Source: Fabrea salina
Lineage: Eukaryota > Ciliophora > Heterotrichea > Heterotrichida > Fabreidae
Assembly (NCBI GenBank): GCA_022984795.1
Contig: JALIHJ010000048.1
Span: 144,948 to 208,947 of the forward strand
DNA length: 64,000 bases
Direction of reading: 5' to 3'
Part shown: piece after piece, positions 43,640 through 53,493 of the stretch
Layout: the number at the start of each line of letters is the position of its first letter
How positions within the stretch are numbered: position 1 is the stretch's first letter
Program-made: the position numbers and the translations under genes
Notes under the pieces: model-generated
What the model was told of the DNA's origin: nothing
Databases searched by the model: none
What the model saw: the letters and a program-made list of their open reading frames with translations, nothing else

Positions 43640-45031
43640 TTAACTTTGGTTCCACTTGTGTACGTTCAGAGTTTTCCCTTTGTTATTGAACAGCCTTTCT
43701 CTCCTAGCTTCGAAAGGCATAATAGAAGGCCTCAAGTAAACAGGCAACCCTTGAGGAGTATGCACGTCTACTGAACAGTCACCTCTGCCTGTGAAGCTCA
43801 CCCAACCAATTCCAGGGATCGAAATGTCGTAAGAAGCCTTTTTGAAGTCTTCGCAAGGAACTTCAAGAAGGCACTTCCCAAAGTCTTGTTGTGTGGAGTA
43901 AGCAGGAGAAAGTAGTTTGCCTGCTTGTCGTTGGTATACGCTCTCTGCAAGTTCAGTTTTAGTTTTGTGTACAGTGCAGGGTGTGAAAAAACTAAGCAGT
44001 TTTTCTTGACCTTCCAAAAAGTCCAAACGGGCCAAAGCTCCAATCCAAAAGGAAAAACCCACTCTGGCCGACAAAATAATGGGACTTGCTTTCTTCTGCG
44101 GAACCAGTTTCATCAGCACGTGGGGGTCCTCAAGCAAGCTCTGAACTTTTTCAGCAGGTGGAATGCCTGGAGTGTCCAGTAGTTTCATGCCCAAAGACTT
44201 AAGTTTGACTTCTACAATCCCAAGAGTGGTGTTGGGGAGTTCACTTGTAGTTAGCTCAGTTCTTCCAGACTCCCAGGAATGCTTTCCACAGGCTTTGCTG
44301 AGTTTGTTCAAAAATGAAGACTTCCCTGTGTTTGTAGCCCCCACTACGTAAAACTTCGCTCCAGGCAACTCAGACTTGTACTTCTTGAGCACGTTGATTA
44401 CCTTCGAAATTCCCTCCCCGTTTTTAGAAGACACCACACAAACCTTCAGGTCTTTCCTGTCCCTTGTAACTTCTTTGACCCACTTGTGGATTCTTTCGTA
44501 CTTGTAGCCCGGAGGCAGTGCGTCTATTTTGTTGGGCACTAGTATGCACTTGCAGTTTTTTTGCTGAATTAGGTCAAAAACATCCTTCCTTAAAGTTCCT
44601 TCAAAGTCCAAAAGGTCCACTACCTTTAGAACTACTGAGTTAGGTTGTATGCTTTCGAAGAGTTCCTTTGGGTCGAGACTAGAAGCTTTTACACTTGGTA
44701 TCTTTTTGTACTTGGAGAGTTGGAAGCACCGCATGCAAGTAAGGGCCTTGGATTCTGACTTGTGGTTGATTGAGTGCACAGGAATTGCAGTCTTTACCCT
44801 TTCTTCTATTTCGTTGACTTCGTTGACTTCTTCGTATTTGAAGTCCTTTAGCTTTATGGACTCGTGGTACTTAAGTTCACTCTCTAGTTGGGTTTTTAAC
44901 TTGTTTTGTGTCAAAAGGTTTTTAAACTTGTTTTGAGGAATGTAGCCAGCAGCTTGGGGATCAGCTACTTGGAGTTCAACTCCGCATCCCCAGCACATTT
45001 CTGCGAAGTGCCTTGCAAGTCTTCGAAGCAT
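43640..45031 (-). CDS. NOA1: Circularly permuted GTPase, NOA1/YqeH type (mitochondrial ribosome assembly)
   Basis: The protein has 463 residues. An N-terminal zinc module (CWGCGVELQ at 13 and CMRC near 100) precedes a GTPase with motifs in permuted order: G4 NKID near 166, G5 SSK near 195, G1 GATNTGKSS near 230, G3 DTPG near 284. The C-terminal ~180 residues match the YqeH/NOA1 treble-clef domain region (DISIPGIGWVSFTGRG). These proteins assemble the small mitochondrial ribosomal subunit. The start MLRRLARHF looks like a mitochondrial presequence. Confidence 0.92.
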   Translation of the reverse strand: MLRRLARHFAEMCWGCGVELQVADPQAAGYIPQNKFKNLLTQNKLKTQLESELKYHESIKLKDFKYEEVNEVNEIEERVKTAIPVHSINHKSESKALTCMRCFQLSKYKKIPSVKASSLDPKELFESIQPNSVVLKVVDLLDFEGTLRKDVFDLIQQKNCKCILVPNKIDALPPGYKYERIHKWVKEVTRDRKDLKVCVVSSKNGEGISKVINVLKKYKSELPGAKFYVVGATNTGKSSFLNKLSKACGKHSWESGRTELTTSELPNTTLGIVEVKLKSLGMKLLDTPGIPPAEKVQSLLEDPHVLMKLVPQKKASPIILSARVGFSFWIGALARLDFLEGQEKLLSFFTPCTVHKTKTELAESVYQRQAGKLLSPAYSTQQDFGKCLLEVPCEDFKKASYDISIPGIGWVSFTGRGDCSVDVHTPQGLPVYLRPSIMPFEARRERLFNNKGKTLNVHKWNQS

Positions 45032-45040
45032 TTTTAGTTA

Positions 45041-46714
45041 TTATGGGGTTCTTGAAGAAGCAGCTTTGGCAAGGGACATCCCATTGGTTTTCAGAACTTT
45101 GAACGAAGGTTTGTGTTGTTTAGCTGCCTTTTTGTGTTTGTCCCTGACCAGAATCCTAATTGAAACTCCTTTGAACCCAAACTCTTTGGAAAGCGAAGAA
45201 GTAAAGTTCTTCAAGTAGTTTTCTTTCATCAAAGTTCTGTCGTTAACAAACATGTAAAAAGTAGGCGGTCTGGCTTTGATTTGGGTGATGTACTTAATGT
45301 TGAGTCTTTGTCCTCCTGAACTGGGCAAGTTGTACACTCTTTTAAAGGCTTCTAGCCACCTGTTCAGAATCCCTGTAGAGACTCTTTTGTTCCAGCGTTT
45401 GTACAGGTCAAGCACTTCTTCCATGCACTTAGTCAAGTTGTGTTTCGAGTAAGTACTTGTAAACACCAAACTCAGTCCCTTCAGAGTAATCTTTGTGTGC
45501 AGTGTCTCTGCTGTGTACTTAGCAATCTTGTTTTTCATGTCTGGAGCAGTTAAGTCCCACTTGTTGCCAACTACCAACAGCACCCTTCCTTCTTCAATTA
45601 CTTTCCTTGCCAAGTTCAGTTCCATTGGACTCAAGCCTTTGTTTGCGTCAAAAAGCAAAATCACAACTTGTGAGTACTTAATTGCTTGGTCTACGTCTTC
45701 TTTGATGAGCTTTGAAACCGAGTCACGTGCATACTTAGTGAGTCCTGCTGTGTCTACTATCTGGAACCTGCGTCCCCGGAAAACATACTCGAGATAAACT
45801 GAATCTCGCGTGGTGCCTTCGGTGGGGTCAGATATAACTCTTTCTTCTTTGAGGAGCGAATTTATGAGTGAAGACTTCCCTACGTTGGGTCTCCCAATCA
45901 CTGAAAGTTGCACGGGCTTGAACTCTGTGCTGCCTCCGGGCAAGCCAACCGACTCCCCAAGGGCAACTCCGCTGTCTGAGTCGTAGTCAGAAGCATCAGG
46001 TGGGTTCAGTTTTTCGTAGGCCTTTTCCCACTCCTTTAAGTTAAAGTCTTCTCCAGAAACTGTTTCTAGTTTCCTCAGTTCTTCTAGTTTTTCTTGCTTT
46101 ACTTGTTCGTACTTTTCTGCCCTTTTCTCCAGTTTTTCTTGGAAGTCTGTGAAGTACTTTTCAGGTATCAAACTGCTAAGTCTGTCGTAGAGCTCTGCTA
46201 TGCCTTCGTTTTGTGCAGCTGAAAGGTAAACTGGGTCTCCGAGTCCCAACTTGTAAATTTCGTCACTCACGTCCCCCAAAAAACTCTGTTCTGCTTTGTT
46301 AGCTACAAGGATCACGTTTTCTTTACAGAGTTTGTAGCCCAGCAGTTTTTTGCGCAAGAGTTGTGCTAGTTCAAAGTCCCCTTGGGTGATTCCCTCCCTC
46401 ACGTCAACTACAAACAAGGCAGCATCACTACTCCTAACTCCTAAGAGAGTTTGCTTCTTCATTTTCTCAACAATGCTGGGAGCATTTGGAGTTCTTTCCG
46501 GTTCCCAACCTGCGGAGTCCACAAGTTTAATTTTAACTCCAAACAAGTCGCACGTGCCTTCTATTCTGTCCCGAGTCAGTCCAGGTGTGTTGTGCACAAG
46601 TGACTTGGTTTTCCCTAACAACAAGTTAAATAAAGTTGACTTGCCTACATTTGGTCTTCCTAGCAAAGCTACTTTGTAGTAGTTATCCAAAAGACTCCCA
46701 AAACGCCTTAGCAT
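45041..46714 (-). CDS. engA: EngA/Der double-GTPase ribosome assembly factor (mitochondrial)
   Basis: The protein has 557 residues. There are two Era-type GTPase domains: GRPNVGKSTLFN near 19 with DSAGWE and NKAE, and GRPNVGKSSLIN near 270 with DTAGL and GNKWDL. A C-terminal KH-like domain (KYITQIKARPPTFYMFVNDRTLM) completes the EngA layout. The first domain's G4 reads NKAE instead of NKxD. EngA matures the large ribosomal subunit in bacteria. Start MLRRFGSLL suggests mitochondrial import. It is 9 nt upstream of the NOA1/YqeH gene on the same strand, another mitochondrial ribosome GTPase. Confidence 0.93.
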   Translation of the reverse strand: MLRRFGSLLDNYYKVALLGRPNVGKSTLFNLLLGKTKSLVHNTPGLTRDRIEGTCDLFGVKIKLVDSAGWEPERTPNAPSIVEKMKKQTLLGVRSSDAALFVVDVREGITQGDFELAQLLRKKLLGYKLCKENVILVANKAEQSFLGDVSDEIYKLGLGDPVYLSAAQNEGIAELYDRLSSLIPEKYFTDFQEKLEKRAEKYEQVKQEKLEELRKLETVSGEDFNLKEWEKAYEKLNPPDASDYDSDSGVALGESVGLPGGSTEFKPVQLSVIGRPNVGKSSLINSLLKEERVISDPTEGTTRDSVYLEYVFRGRRFQIVDTAGLTKYARDSVSKLIKEDVDQAIKYSQVVILLFDANKGLSPMELNLARKVIEEGRVLLVVGNKWDLTAPDMKNKIAKYTAETLHTKITLKGLSLVFTSTYSKHNLTKCMEEVLDLYKRWNKRVSTGILNRWLEAFKRVYNLPSSGGQRLNIKYITQIKARPPTFYMFVNDRTLMKENYLKNFTSSLSKEFGFKGVSIRILVRDKHKKAAKQHKPSFKVLKTNGMSLAKAASSRTP

Positions 46715-46720
46715 TTATAT

Positions 46721-47473
46721 TTATATTACGCGCATTAACTCTAGCAAAGGCACTGACTTTTTAAAGAAGTTCTCTATGTGAACTGCTAGGTCCACGTCCT
46801 TGAACATGTGGTCGGCTTCCGGAACTATTTGGAAGTCAAAGCAGTTTTTACCCAGAATAGTTTTCATCTGAAATGCGTCTTGTGGGCTAGTTATTTCGTC
46901 GTTTTCTCCGTGAATCACACAAACCCAGCTTTTCTGGGCAGAGAGTATTTTGTTCATGTTGAGTTTTTTCCTTTCCTGGAGTCCTGCTTTCTCCACAAGG
47001 AACTCTTTAGGCCCTAGACTCAGAGTGGCTTGGCCTTCAGTCTCGACTTTGTCCAACACTGGGTCCAGAAGTTTTGGAAGAACTCCCATGTCCACTCTTC
47101 CAGCTATACTCACTGTCAAAGGCACATCCCCATGAACCACTGAGTACATAAGCACTTCGTTAGCTCCTTTGGAGTGCCCAATTAAAGCCAAGGGTATGTA
47201 GCCATTGTTCCGGGCCCAGTCTACCACTGTTTTGATTTGGTCCACCTCTGACTTAAACCCTCCAATAGAGAACTTGCCTGTGCTTTGTCCATTGCCTTCA
47301 AAGTCAAAACGTAAGTTGTTGTAGGGGAGTTTTTCAGAAAGAGAAGGAAGAAACAGTGAGTCCTTAGTAGCCATAGTCCCATGCACTAAAATAACTAAGT
47401 ACCTTGAACTGGAGTTGTTGAGGGTAAGTGTGTAACTCAGTTTGGTACCTGAACTTGTTTCTATGTACTCCAT
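46721..47473 (-). CDS. Alpha/beta-hydrolase
   Basis: The protein has 250 residues starting MEYIETSSGTKLSYTL. The fold is seen in VILVHGTMA (oxyanion region), RFDFEGNGQS, the nucleophile elbow ALIGHSKGANEVL near 97, the acid region VIHGENDEIT, and the final histidine EADHMF. It resembles serine aminopeptidase/monoglyceride-lipase-type hydrolases; the substrate is unknown. The start chosen leaves 10 nt to the divergent ATG of the next gene; an upstream extension would lie antisense to that gene. Confidence 0.85.
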   Translation of the reverse strand: MEYIETSSGTKLSYTLTLNNSSSRYLVILVHGTMATKDSLFLPSLSEKLPYNNLRFDFEGNGQSTGKFSIGGFKSEVDQIKTVVDWARNNGYIPLALIGHSKGANEVLMYSVVHGDVPLTVSIAGRVDMGVLPKLLDPVLDKVETEGQATLSLGPKEFLVEKAGLQERKKLNMNKILSAQKSWVCVIHGENDEITSPQDAFQMKTILGKNCFDFQIVPEADHMFKDVDLAVHIENFFKKSVPLLELMRVI

Positions 47474-47483
47474 TGAAGTATTA

Positions 47484-48272
47484 ATGGAACAAGACTTTGA
47501 ACTTTCTAAAGCTTCCAACTTGTACTTCGGAAGAGAAGAGTGCTTTGAAAGAGATGTGTGGAAAATTATCCAACTGGGAGACTTTTCGAGTTTTGAGTCT
47601 TTTAAAAAATTTTGGAAGGACAAAAACATCAGTCTCATGCACCTTGCCATCAAACCCAGCGAAAGCAAAGAAGAGTTCTACCAAACTCTCTGGGGAACTA
47701 TACTTAAGTACGTGTTGTACAAACCCCAGTTAGCAGACAAAGCTATTTACTTGCTGTACTTCTTTTACTTTACACAAACTTTAGAGAAAGTCAAGGTCCC
47801 TGTGGACTTAAAGACTTGCTCTACCTTGTTGAAACTTGCCCACTCGAAACAAGACCTCAACCAACTAATTGGCAAGTTAGTGCACTCAAACGCGTTTACT
47901 TTCGGAGGCACAGTCGGGCTCAAGTCAGTGTACATGACCAAACAAGGAGTCCAAAAAAAGTTCCCTAAAACTACTCTGCACTCAGAAGAAGTTTCAGTTC
48001 CTGAGTTCCACAGCCAATTAGTAGACTTCAACCAACTCCACCAGGAAGTCTTAAATTACGCCTCTACTAAGCAAACTATTGCTCAAAGTAAGCTTTAATC
48101 AGTGATCCAGTCCAATCCTCAACTTTTTGAGTCAGAAAGTTTTCCTGAAAGTTCCTTTACAAAGTACTTCGAACCTCAGAACTTAAGTATCCTAAACCTG
48201 TCAAACTCCTTGTTTCCGCACAACTTGAAAGCACACCAAGAAACCATTTCCCAACAATCAAACACAGAATAA
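47484..48272 (+). CDS. SNAPC1: SNAPc subunit SNAP43/SNAPC1-like
   Basis: Two exons (47484-48087, 48103-48272) give 257 residues. The pattern follows SNAPC1: DFSSFESFKKFWKDKNISLMH, ILKYVLYKPQLADKAIYLLYFFYF, VPVDLKTCSTLLKLAHSK, SNAFTFGGTVGLKSVYM. SNAPc binds the proximal sequence element of snRNA promoters for RNA polymerases II and III. The second exon encodes a 56-residue polar tail. The function is from the family only. Confidence 0.75.
48088..48102 (+). other. 15-nt intron (phase 1)
   Basis: GTAAGCTTTAATCAG. Without splicing the frame ends at the internal TAA; removal adds 56 residues and fills the gap to the next gene. Confidence 0.88.
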
Positions 48273-48299
48273 GTAATCTTAAATTAAAGGACATTTATA

Positions 48300-49640
48300 A
48301 TGCTGTTGAGAAGGTTCGGAACACTAGCTGAATTGGCTAACTCGGATTTAGGAAAAGCAATCAACCACTTTAGGAGTTTGCCCGAAGAAAAAGCCATTGA
48401 AGAAGCTTCAGATCTAGGAGTTTACGCCGGGAACTTGATATCCAGCAACGGAACTACGGAGTACTTAGAAGAACTCATTAGTTTCAGTTTGCAAAAACTT
48501 AAGTCTCCAATAGTTTTGCCAGATAGTTTCCAATCAAGTCTCAGCCACTTTTACTTCAGTTCGTTGAAAAGCCACAACATGCGCGACCTCAACATTGGAA
48601 TTCACTTTTGGTGGCACAACTTCTTTAGAAAACCCTTTCCTTTCATAGAGACACTCGACACCCTTATGAGTGAACCCAAAGGCAACGCTCAAAACAGGGA
48701 ATTGTGGGAAGTACTCGCTTGTCAAATGCTTTACTACGCTGCCCCCAGAAACGTAAACAAAAACCACCTTGACTTCTTTTTCACTAACTTCTTGAAAGCT
48801 CCCTACAGTTTACCTGCGATTGCCAAGCTGTGCAACGACATCTCAAATCCCCGGAAAAACAAAAACATCAAGGACTCTTACATAGAAAACATCAAGTCTC
48901 TCAAAGGTACCTATGGCGGTCTGTCTTATTCCAAAAAAGATTACCAACTAGCTAGAGACTACATGGTCAGTAGTATCCAAGCTGGAATAAGACTCAAGAT
49001 GCCCCACTTCATTCTTGAAATGGTAATCCAATGTTCTGAGGCTTACAGAGACTATGACTTCGTTTTCGACCTTTTTCAGAACTTCTCAATGTTTTCTGGG
49101 GGTCCCAAACCAGACTTCATTTACAGCATGATCATGAAGCTTGTAAGTCAAATGGAAGTAGAAGGAAAGTACATAGAAGCTATGGAAAAAATAATTGAGT
49201 TACACAAAAAAGACTTAGTCGCAAAAGAAAAATTCAGCAATGTTCTCCAGAAGCCTCAGTCCTTACAAGCCATGATCAACAGTTACATCCAGGACGATGA
49301 AATAGAAGAAGCAGTTCTCTTTGCTTATGACGCTTGGAGGCTAGAGTTCTCGGTACCTGAAGACTCCATCGAAAAGCTAATAGACAGTCTAAACGAACCC
49401 AAACACTACAAGGCTGGACTAATGCTGACCCAACTGTGCGACTCTACATCCGGATCAATAAGACTCTTGAAAAAGCTGTATAAACTCAGAAAAAAAAGTG
49501 GAGAGACTGACACAGAGTTCGTGCACGAAAAGCACTACACCCGAAGCAACAAGTTCCTAGAGCCCTACCTGAAGTCGAAAGACTTGGAGACTAAACCTGT
49601 AGAAACGGAAACCCCCCAAGAACAAGAAGAGTTAGCCTAG
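48300..49640 (+). CDS. Helical, probably mitochondrial protein
   Basis: The protein has 446 residues. The N-terminus MLLRRFGTLAELANSD is presequence-like. The body is all-helical, with PPR/TPR-like pairs (DYMVSSIQAGIRLKMPHFILEMV, YDFVFDLFQNFSMFSGGPKPDFIY, EAMEKIIELHKKDL). The charged tail is KPVETETPQEQEELA. Proteins like this are common among ciliate mitochondrial ribosome and RNA-processing factors; no specific family is assigned. Confidence 0.7.
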   Translation: MLLRRFGTLAELANSDLGKAINHFRSLPEEKAIEEASDLGVYAGNLISSNGTTEYLEELISFSLQKLKSPIVLPDSFQSSLSHFYFSSLKSHNMRDLNIGIHFWWHNFFRKPFPFIETLDTLMSEPKGNAQNRELWEVLACQMLYYAAPRNVNKNHLDFFFTNFLKAPYSLPAIAKLCNDISNPRKNKNIKDSYIENIKSLKGTYGGLSYSKKDYQLARDYMVSSIQAGIRLKMPHFILEMVIQCSEAYRDYDFVFDLFQNFSMFSGGPKPDFIYSMIMKLVSQMEVEGKYIEAMEKIIELHKKDLVAKEKFSNVLQKPQSLQAMINSYIQDDEIEEAVLFAYDAWRLEFSVPEDSIEKLIDSLNEPKHYKAGLMLTQLCDSTSGSIRLLKKLYKLRKKSGETDTEFVHEKHYTRSNKFLEPYLKSKDLETKPVETETPQEQEELA

Positions 49641-49668
49641 TTAATTCCAGTCCCATATTAATACTAAG

Positions 49669-50229
49669 ATGGATAGAACCAAGAAGTATACAAAAGGGTC
49701 CCTTGAGGTTAAGAATGCTATCCACAAAGAACCAAAAGGACTGCCTTTTAAGTCCTACACTTTTCTGAAGCGGATAGCGATTTCCTTCAGCCAAAGAACG
49801 AACACTTCCCCCCAAAAACTTTTTCACTGGCTCTTAAAAGTTCACAAAACTTTAACCCTTACTGACATTGAAATTGCAGCAGTCTTTATTTACTTAAATA
49901 AGCGAAGTAAGTTCCCTTCACTCAGTTACTGGGTAAAAGAACTCTACTTTTCGTCCTTTGCTTCTAAGTGCATGCTGGGGTCCAAAGTCCCAGATGCAGA
50001 AGATAAACTTTCAAAGGTCATTCCTAACTTCCAATGTGACTTCCAAGATTGGGTCAGGAAAAAAGGAAACAACTTCGAAATTGAATTTCCAGAACTCAAC
50101 GAAGTATACAATGATCTAGGCTACTTAGAAGTTATTGAAAGCAAAGAAACAGAAGAAGAAGTAGACCTAGAAAAGTGCATGAATGAAATCATTGAACTTG
50201 CCCCAGGTCTAGAAACTAGGAACTCTTGA
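49669..50229 (+). CDS. Possible cyclin-fold protein
   Basis: The protein has 186 residues, ending in TGA. Helices SPQKLFHWLLKVHKTLTLTDIEIAAVFIYLNKRS and ELYFSSFASKCMLGSKV have the spacing of a small PHO80/PCL-type cyclin box, but key residues were judged by eye only. The C-terminal part is acidic (KETEEEVDLEKC). It lies between the mitochondrial-type helical gene and the tRNA synthetase gene. Confidence 0.5.
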   Translation: MDRTKKYTKGSLEVKNAIHKEPKGLPFKSYTFLKRIAISFSQRTNTSPQKLFHWLLKVHKTLTLTDIEIAAVFIYLNKRSKFPSLSYWVKELYFSSFASKCMLGSKVPDAEDKLSKVIPNFQCDFQDWVRKKGNNFEIEFPELNEVYNDLGYLEVIESKETEEEVDLEKCMNEIIELAPGLETRNS

Positions 50230-50268
50230 GTTACTCAAGGCAACTAATCTAATTAGATGGGCGGTTAC

Positions 50269-53200
50269 TTATTGTTCTTTCCAGTGCAAACTAAACACCA
50301 GTTCTTCGTTGTCATGTTTCTCAGAACCCTGTGCAATGAACTTCGGGTGGGAATCTTTTTGCTCTAGAGGCAGAATAGGCACTTTAAGGGTTTTTTCAAG
50401 CAAGCCCATTTGGTTCTGAAGCAAAGCAGAGTAGTACTCTCCTGGAGGGTGGTAGAACACAACTACTTGGTCGTCAGGGTGCAATCCTGCAGTTTTCCTC
50501 AGTTTCTGCACAGCAGTGGCGAGTCGGCGTGCTTGGCCTTCTTGGATGAGTTCTGGGTTGAGTTTGCAGTCAACTACCACAATCACGTCGGAGTCGTCTG
50601 CTCCTTCAAGGTCTGGGTCTTCTGCTTTGTACTTGCGTTGGATTTGCAATTCTTCTTCCAAAACTTCCACTCCTTTAACTTCCAAACGACCAGTTTCTTT
50701 GTACTCAGAAATGGCTTCGTGGGACAAGTTCTTGATTTCTTGAATGAAGTTTTTATTGAAGGTTTTGCCAAGTCTCTTGCCAAGCACTTTGCTGTTTGGC
50801 ACTGCAGTCAAGAGTACGTTTTCAGGAGTTTCCTTTTCGAGCACAACTTCTGCAGCGTTTAGTTCTTCCTTCATGTAAGTGATTACAGGGGTTAGCGATT
50901 CAAGGTACTCCTCGTCTCTATGGATCACTTTGATCCTTGAAACTGGAGTTTTCAGCACAATCTTCTTTTTGTCCCTGACTTTCCTAGCCAAGTCAATGAT
51001 TACTTGCATCCTACTCACACTCTTTTCAATTCCTTCGTTTATCAACTCAGCTTTGAACTGAGGAATCATCACAAAGTGCATGGACTCTTGTCTGTCTTCA
51101 GACTCCTCTGGAAGTCCAAGTCGCAGGTTTTGGTAAATGTTTTCCGTTATGAACGGCGTGAAAGGAGACATCAGCACTGTCACGTTCAAAAGAGTGTGCA
51201 TCAAAGTGTCCAAAGCAATTTTCGTGTCTTCAAGTGGAGTTTCTCCCTTAATTCTCTTCCTGTTGAGTCTGACGTACCAGTTAGTGAGGTTGTTCAAAAA
51301 CTTCAGAAGCGCCGGAACCACTGTGTAAAGTCTGTAGTGTTCCATTTCGTTCCTCACATACTTTATCAAGTTCTGGCAGGCTGCCACAATCCAAATGTCC
51401 ATAAAGTTTGTTGCGTTGTGGATGCTTTGTTCGTCGTAAACGTACTTCTGTGAGCACTTGGCTTCGTACCTAGAAGCGTTCTGGATAAAGAACCTGTAGG
51501 CATTGTACCACGGCAGAAATATTTCCCTAACTGTCTGCCAAACTCCGTCGTCCATGAACTTGAGTGGCTCTGCCCTGACCAAAGGACTAGACACCAAATA
51601 AAGTCTAATGGCGTCTGCTCCCATGTTATTGACTATCAACATAGGGTCAGTGTAATTCCCTTTGCTTTTAGACATCTTAGCTCCGTCAGCTGCAAGCACT
51701 AACCCGTTCACTATCAAGTTCCTGAAGGGAGGTTGGTCAAATGTTCCAGTTCCAAGTACCATAAGGGTGTAGAACCAGCCCCTTGTCTGGTCCAGTCCCT
51801 CTGCTATAAAGTCTGCCGGAAACCTTTCTCTGAATTCTTCCTCACTTACATCAAAGGGGTAGTGGCACTGAGCGTAAGGCATAGACCCACTTTCGAACCA
51901 GCAGTCAAATACCTCTTCAATCCGCTTCAGTGTGCCTTTTCCTTGTTTCGATGGAATTTCTAAGTTGTCTATGCTTTCTCTGTGCAAGTCAGTTATGTTG
52001 TGTTCCCCTGTCAACTCCCTTAGTTCTTCCACACTCCCCACACAAACCACTTCTTCTTGATCGTCAGACACCCACAAAGGAATGGGATTCCCCCAAAAAC
52101 GATTTCGGGAAAAGCACCAGTCCCTAGCGTCTTCCAACCAGTTGTGGAACCTCCTCTCCTGCACAAAGCTAGGCACCCACCTAGACTCCAAGTTGTTTTT
52201 TATAAGTCTGTCTTTAATAGCTTCAACCCTTATAAACCAAGACTTCACAGGTCTGTAGATCAAAGGAGTGTCTGACCTCCAACAAAACGGGTAAGAGTGG
52301 TTGTGCACTCCCGAGTAAATCAGTCTGCCCTTTTCTTTAAGCATCCTCTTTATAGGTTCGTTTGCTTCCTTGAACTGCAGGCCTTGGATTTCCGGACACA
52401 CACTAGTAAAGTGGCCATTCTCGTCAAGTGAGTCGGGGGGGTTCTCTGGCCTAACTAGTCCATTCTTCATGAAAAGGTTAAAGTCCTCTTCACCATAGGG
52501 AGCACAGTGAACTATTCCTGTTCCTGACTCACTCGTCACAAACTCCCCAGAGTAAACTTTAAAGCACCCAGACTCTTTCATGTGCACCCAGTAACTAAAC
52601 AAAGGTTCGTACTCCAACCCAACTAAGGCTTCCCCCTTAAGTTTTTCTATAGTTTCATACTCTTTGACCTTCATGTCCTTAAGGATTCCTGGAAGTAAAG
52701 CTTCACAAACCAAAAATACTTGGTCTTTTCCCTTCGGCTTGAATTTAATGTAGTCCAAGTTAGGATTTACTGCTAGTGCTAAGTTGCTAGGAAGGGTCCA
52801 AGGAGTAGTGGTCCATGCAAGGATACTGAACTCAGCTCCTAGCACAGGGAAGCTCACAACTACACTGGGGTCTTTTACGTCGTTATAGTTCAAGTTGGCT
52901 TCGAAGTTTGAAAGGACAGTGTTACACCCACAAGAGTAAGGCATAACTCTAGACGACCTGTAAACCAGTCCTTTGTCAAACAACTGTTTAAAGACCCACC
53001 AAACGCTTTCCATGAAGCTGAGGTCCATTGTTTTGTAGTCGTCGTCAAAGTCTATCCACCTGCCCAAGCGAGTAACAATCTGGCGCCATTGCTCCGAGTA
53101 CCTCATCACAATTGCTCTGCACTTTTTGTTGTACTCAGGAATCCCAATCTTAAGCACGTCTTGCTTTGTCCTGATTCCCTCTGACTTGTCAATCTCGAAC

Positions 53201-53493
53201 TCAATTGGAAGTCCGTGGCAATCCCAGCCGAAGCGGCGCTCTACGTGATACCCGTTTTGGTGCCAGTAACGCGTCACTACGTCTTTGATCGTCCCTGCTG
53301 CAATGTGTCCATAATGTGGGAGTCCTGTTGCAAAAGGCGGTCCATCGTAAAAGGTGTACCTAGTCTTTCCTTGACTCATTTGAACACTTTTCTTGAAAGC
53401 GTTAAGTTCCTCCCAGAGCTTTATAATCTTTTCTTCTTCTTCAGGAAACTTGGGCTTCTCAGTCACAACATGAAAAGTGCTTCCTCTTTCCAT
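50269..53493 (-). CDS. IARS1: Cytosolic isoleucyl-tRNA synthetase
   Basis: The protein has 1074 residues without introns. The class I signatures are present: HYGH (HIGH) at 60-63 in GPPFATGLPHYGHIAAGTIKD, and KMSKSKGN near 605. The editing domain carries TTPWTLPSNLA. GWDCHGLPIEFEIDK and the anticodon-binding helices (WYVRLNRKR) follow IARS1 order. There is no presequence. The C-terminus is shorter than in animals (~1260), lacking the UNE-I-type extension. It attaches isoleucine to tRNA(Ile). Confidence 0.97.
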   Translation of the reverse strand: MERGSTFHVVTEKPKFPEEEEKIIKLWEELNAFKKSVQMSQGKTRYTFYDGPPFATGLPHYGHIAAGTIKDVVTRYWHQNGYHVERRFGWDCHGLPIEFEIDKSEGIRTKQDVLKIGIPEYNKKCRAIVMRYSEQWRQIVTRLGRWIDFDDDYKTMDLSFMESVWWVFKQLFDKGLVYRSSRVMPYSCGCNTVLSNFEANLNYNDVKDPSVVVSFPVLGAEFSILAWTTTPWTLPSNLALAVNPNLDYIKFKPKGKDQVFLVCEALLPGILKDMKVKEYETIEKLKGEALVGLEYEPLFSYWVHMKESGCFKVYSGEFVTSESGTGIVHCAPYGEEDFNLFMKNGLVRPENPPDSLDENGHFTSVCPEIQGLQFKEANEPIKRMLKEKGRLIYSGVHNHSYPFCWRSDTPLIYRPVKSWFIRVEAIKDRLIKNNLESRWVPSFVQERRFHNWLEDARDWCFSRNRFWGNPIPLWVSDDQEEVVCVGSVEELRELTGEHNITDLHRESIDNLEIPSKQGKGTLKRIEEVFDCWFESGSMPYAQCHYPFDVSEEEFRERFPADFIAEGLDQTRGWFYTLMVLGTGTFDQPPFRNLIVNGLVLAADGAKMSKSKGNYTDPMLIVNNMGADAIRLYLVSSPLVRAEPLKFMDDGVWQTVREIFLPWYNAYRFFIQNASRYEAKCSQKYVYDEQSIHNATNFMDIWIVAACQNLIKYVRNEMEHYRLYTVVPALLKFLNNLTNWYVRLNRKRIKGETPLEDTKIALDTLMHTLLNVTVLMSPFTPFITENIYQNLRLGLPEESEDRQESMHFVMIPQFKAELINEGIEKSVSRMQVIIDLARKVRDKKKIVLKTPVSRIKVIHRDEEYLESLTPVITYMKEELNAAEVVLEKETPENVLLTAVPNSKVLGKRLGKTFNKNFIQEIKNLSHEAISEYKETGRLEVKGVEVLEEELQIQRKYKAEDPDLEGADDSDVIVVVDCKLNPELIQEGQARRLATAVQKLRKTAGLHPDDQVVVFYHPPGEYYSALLQNQMGLLEKTLKVPILPLEQKDSHPKFIAQGSEKHDNEELVFSLHWKEQ

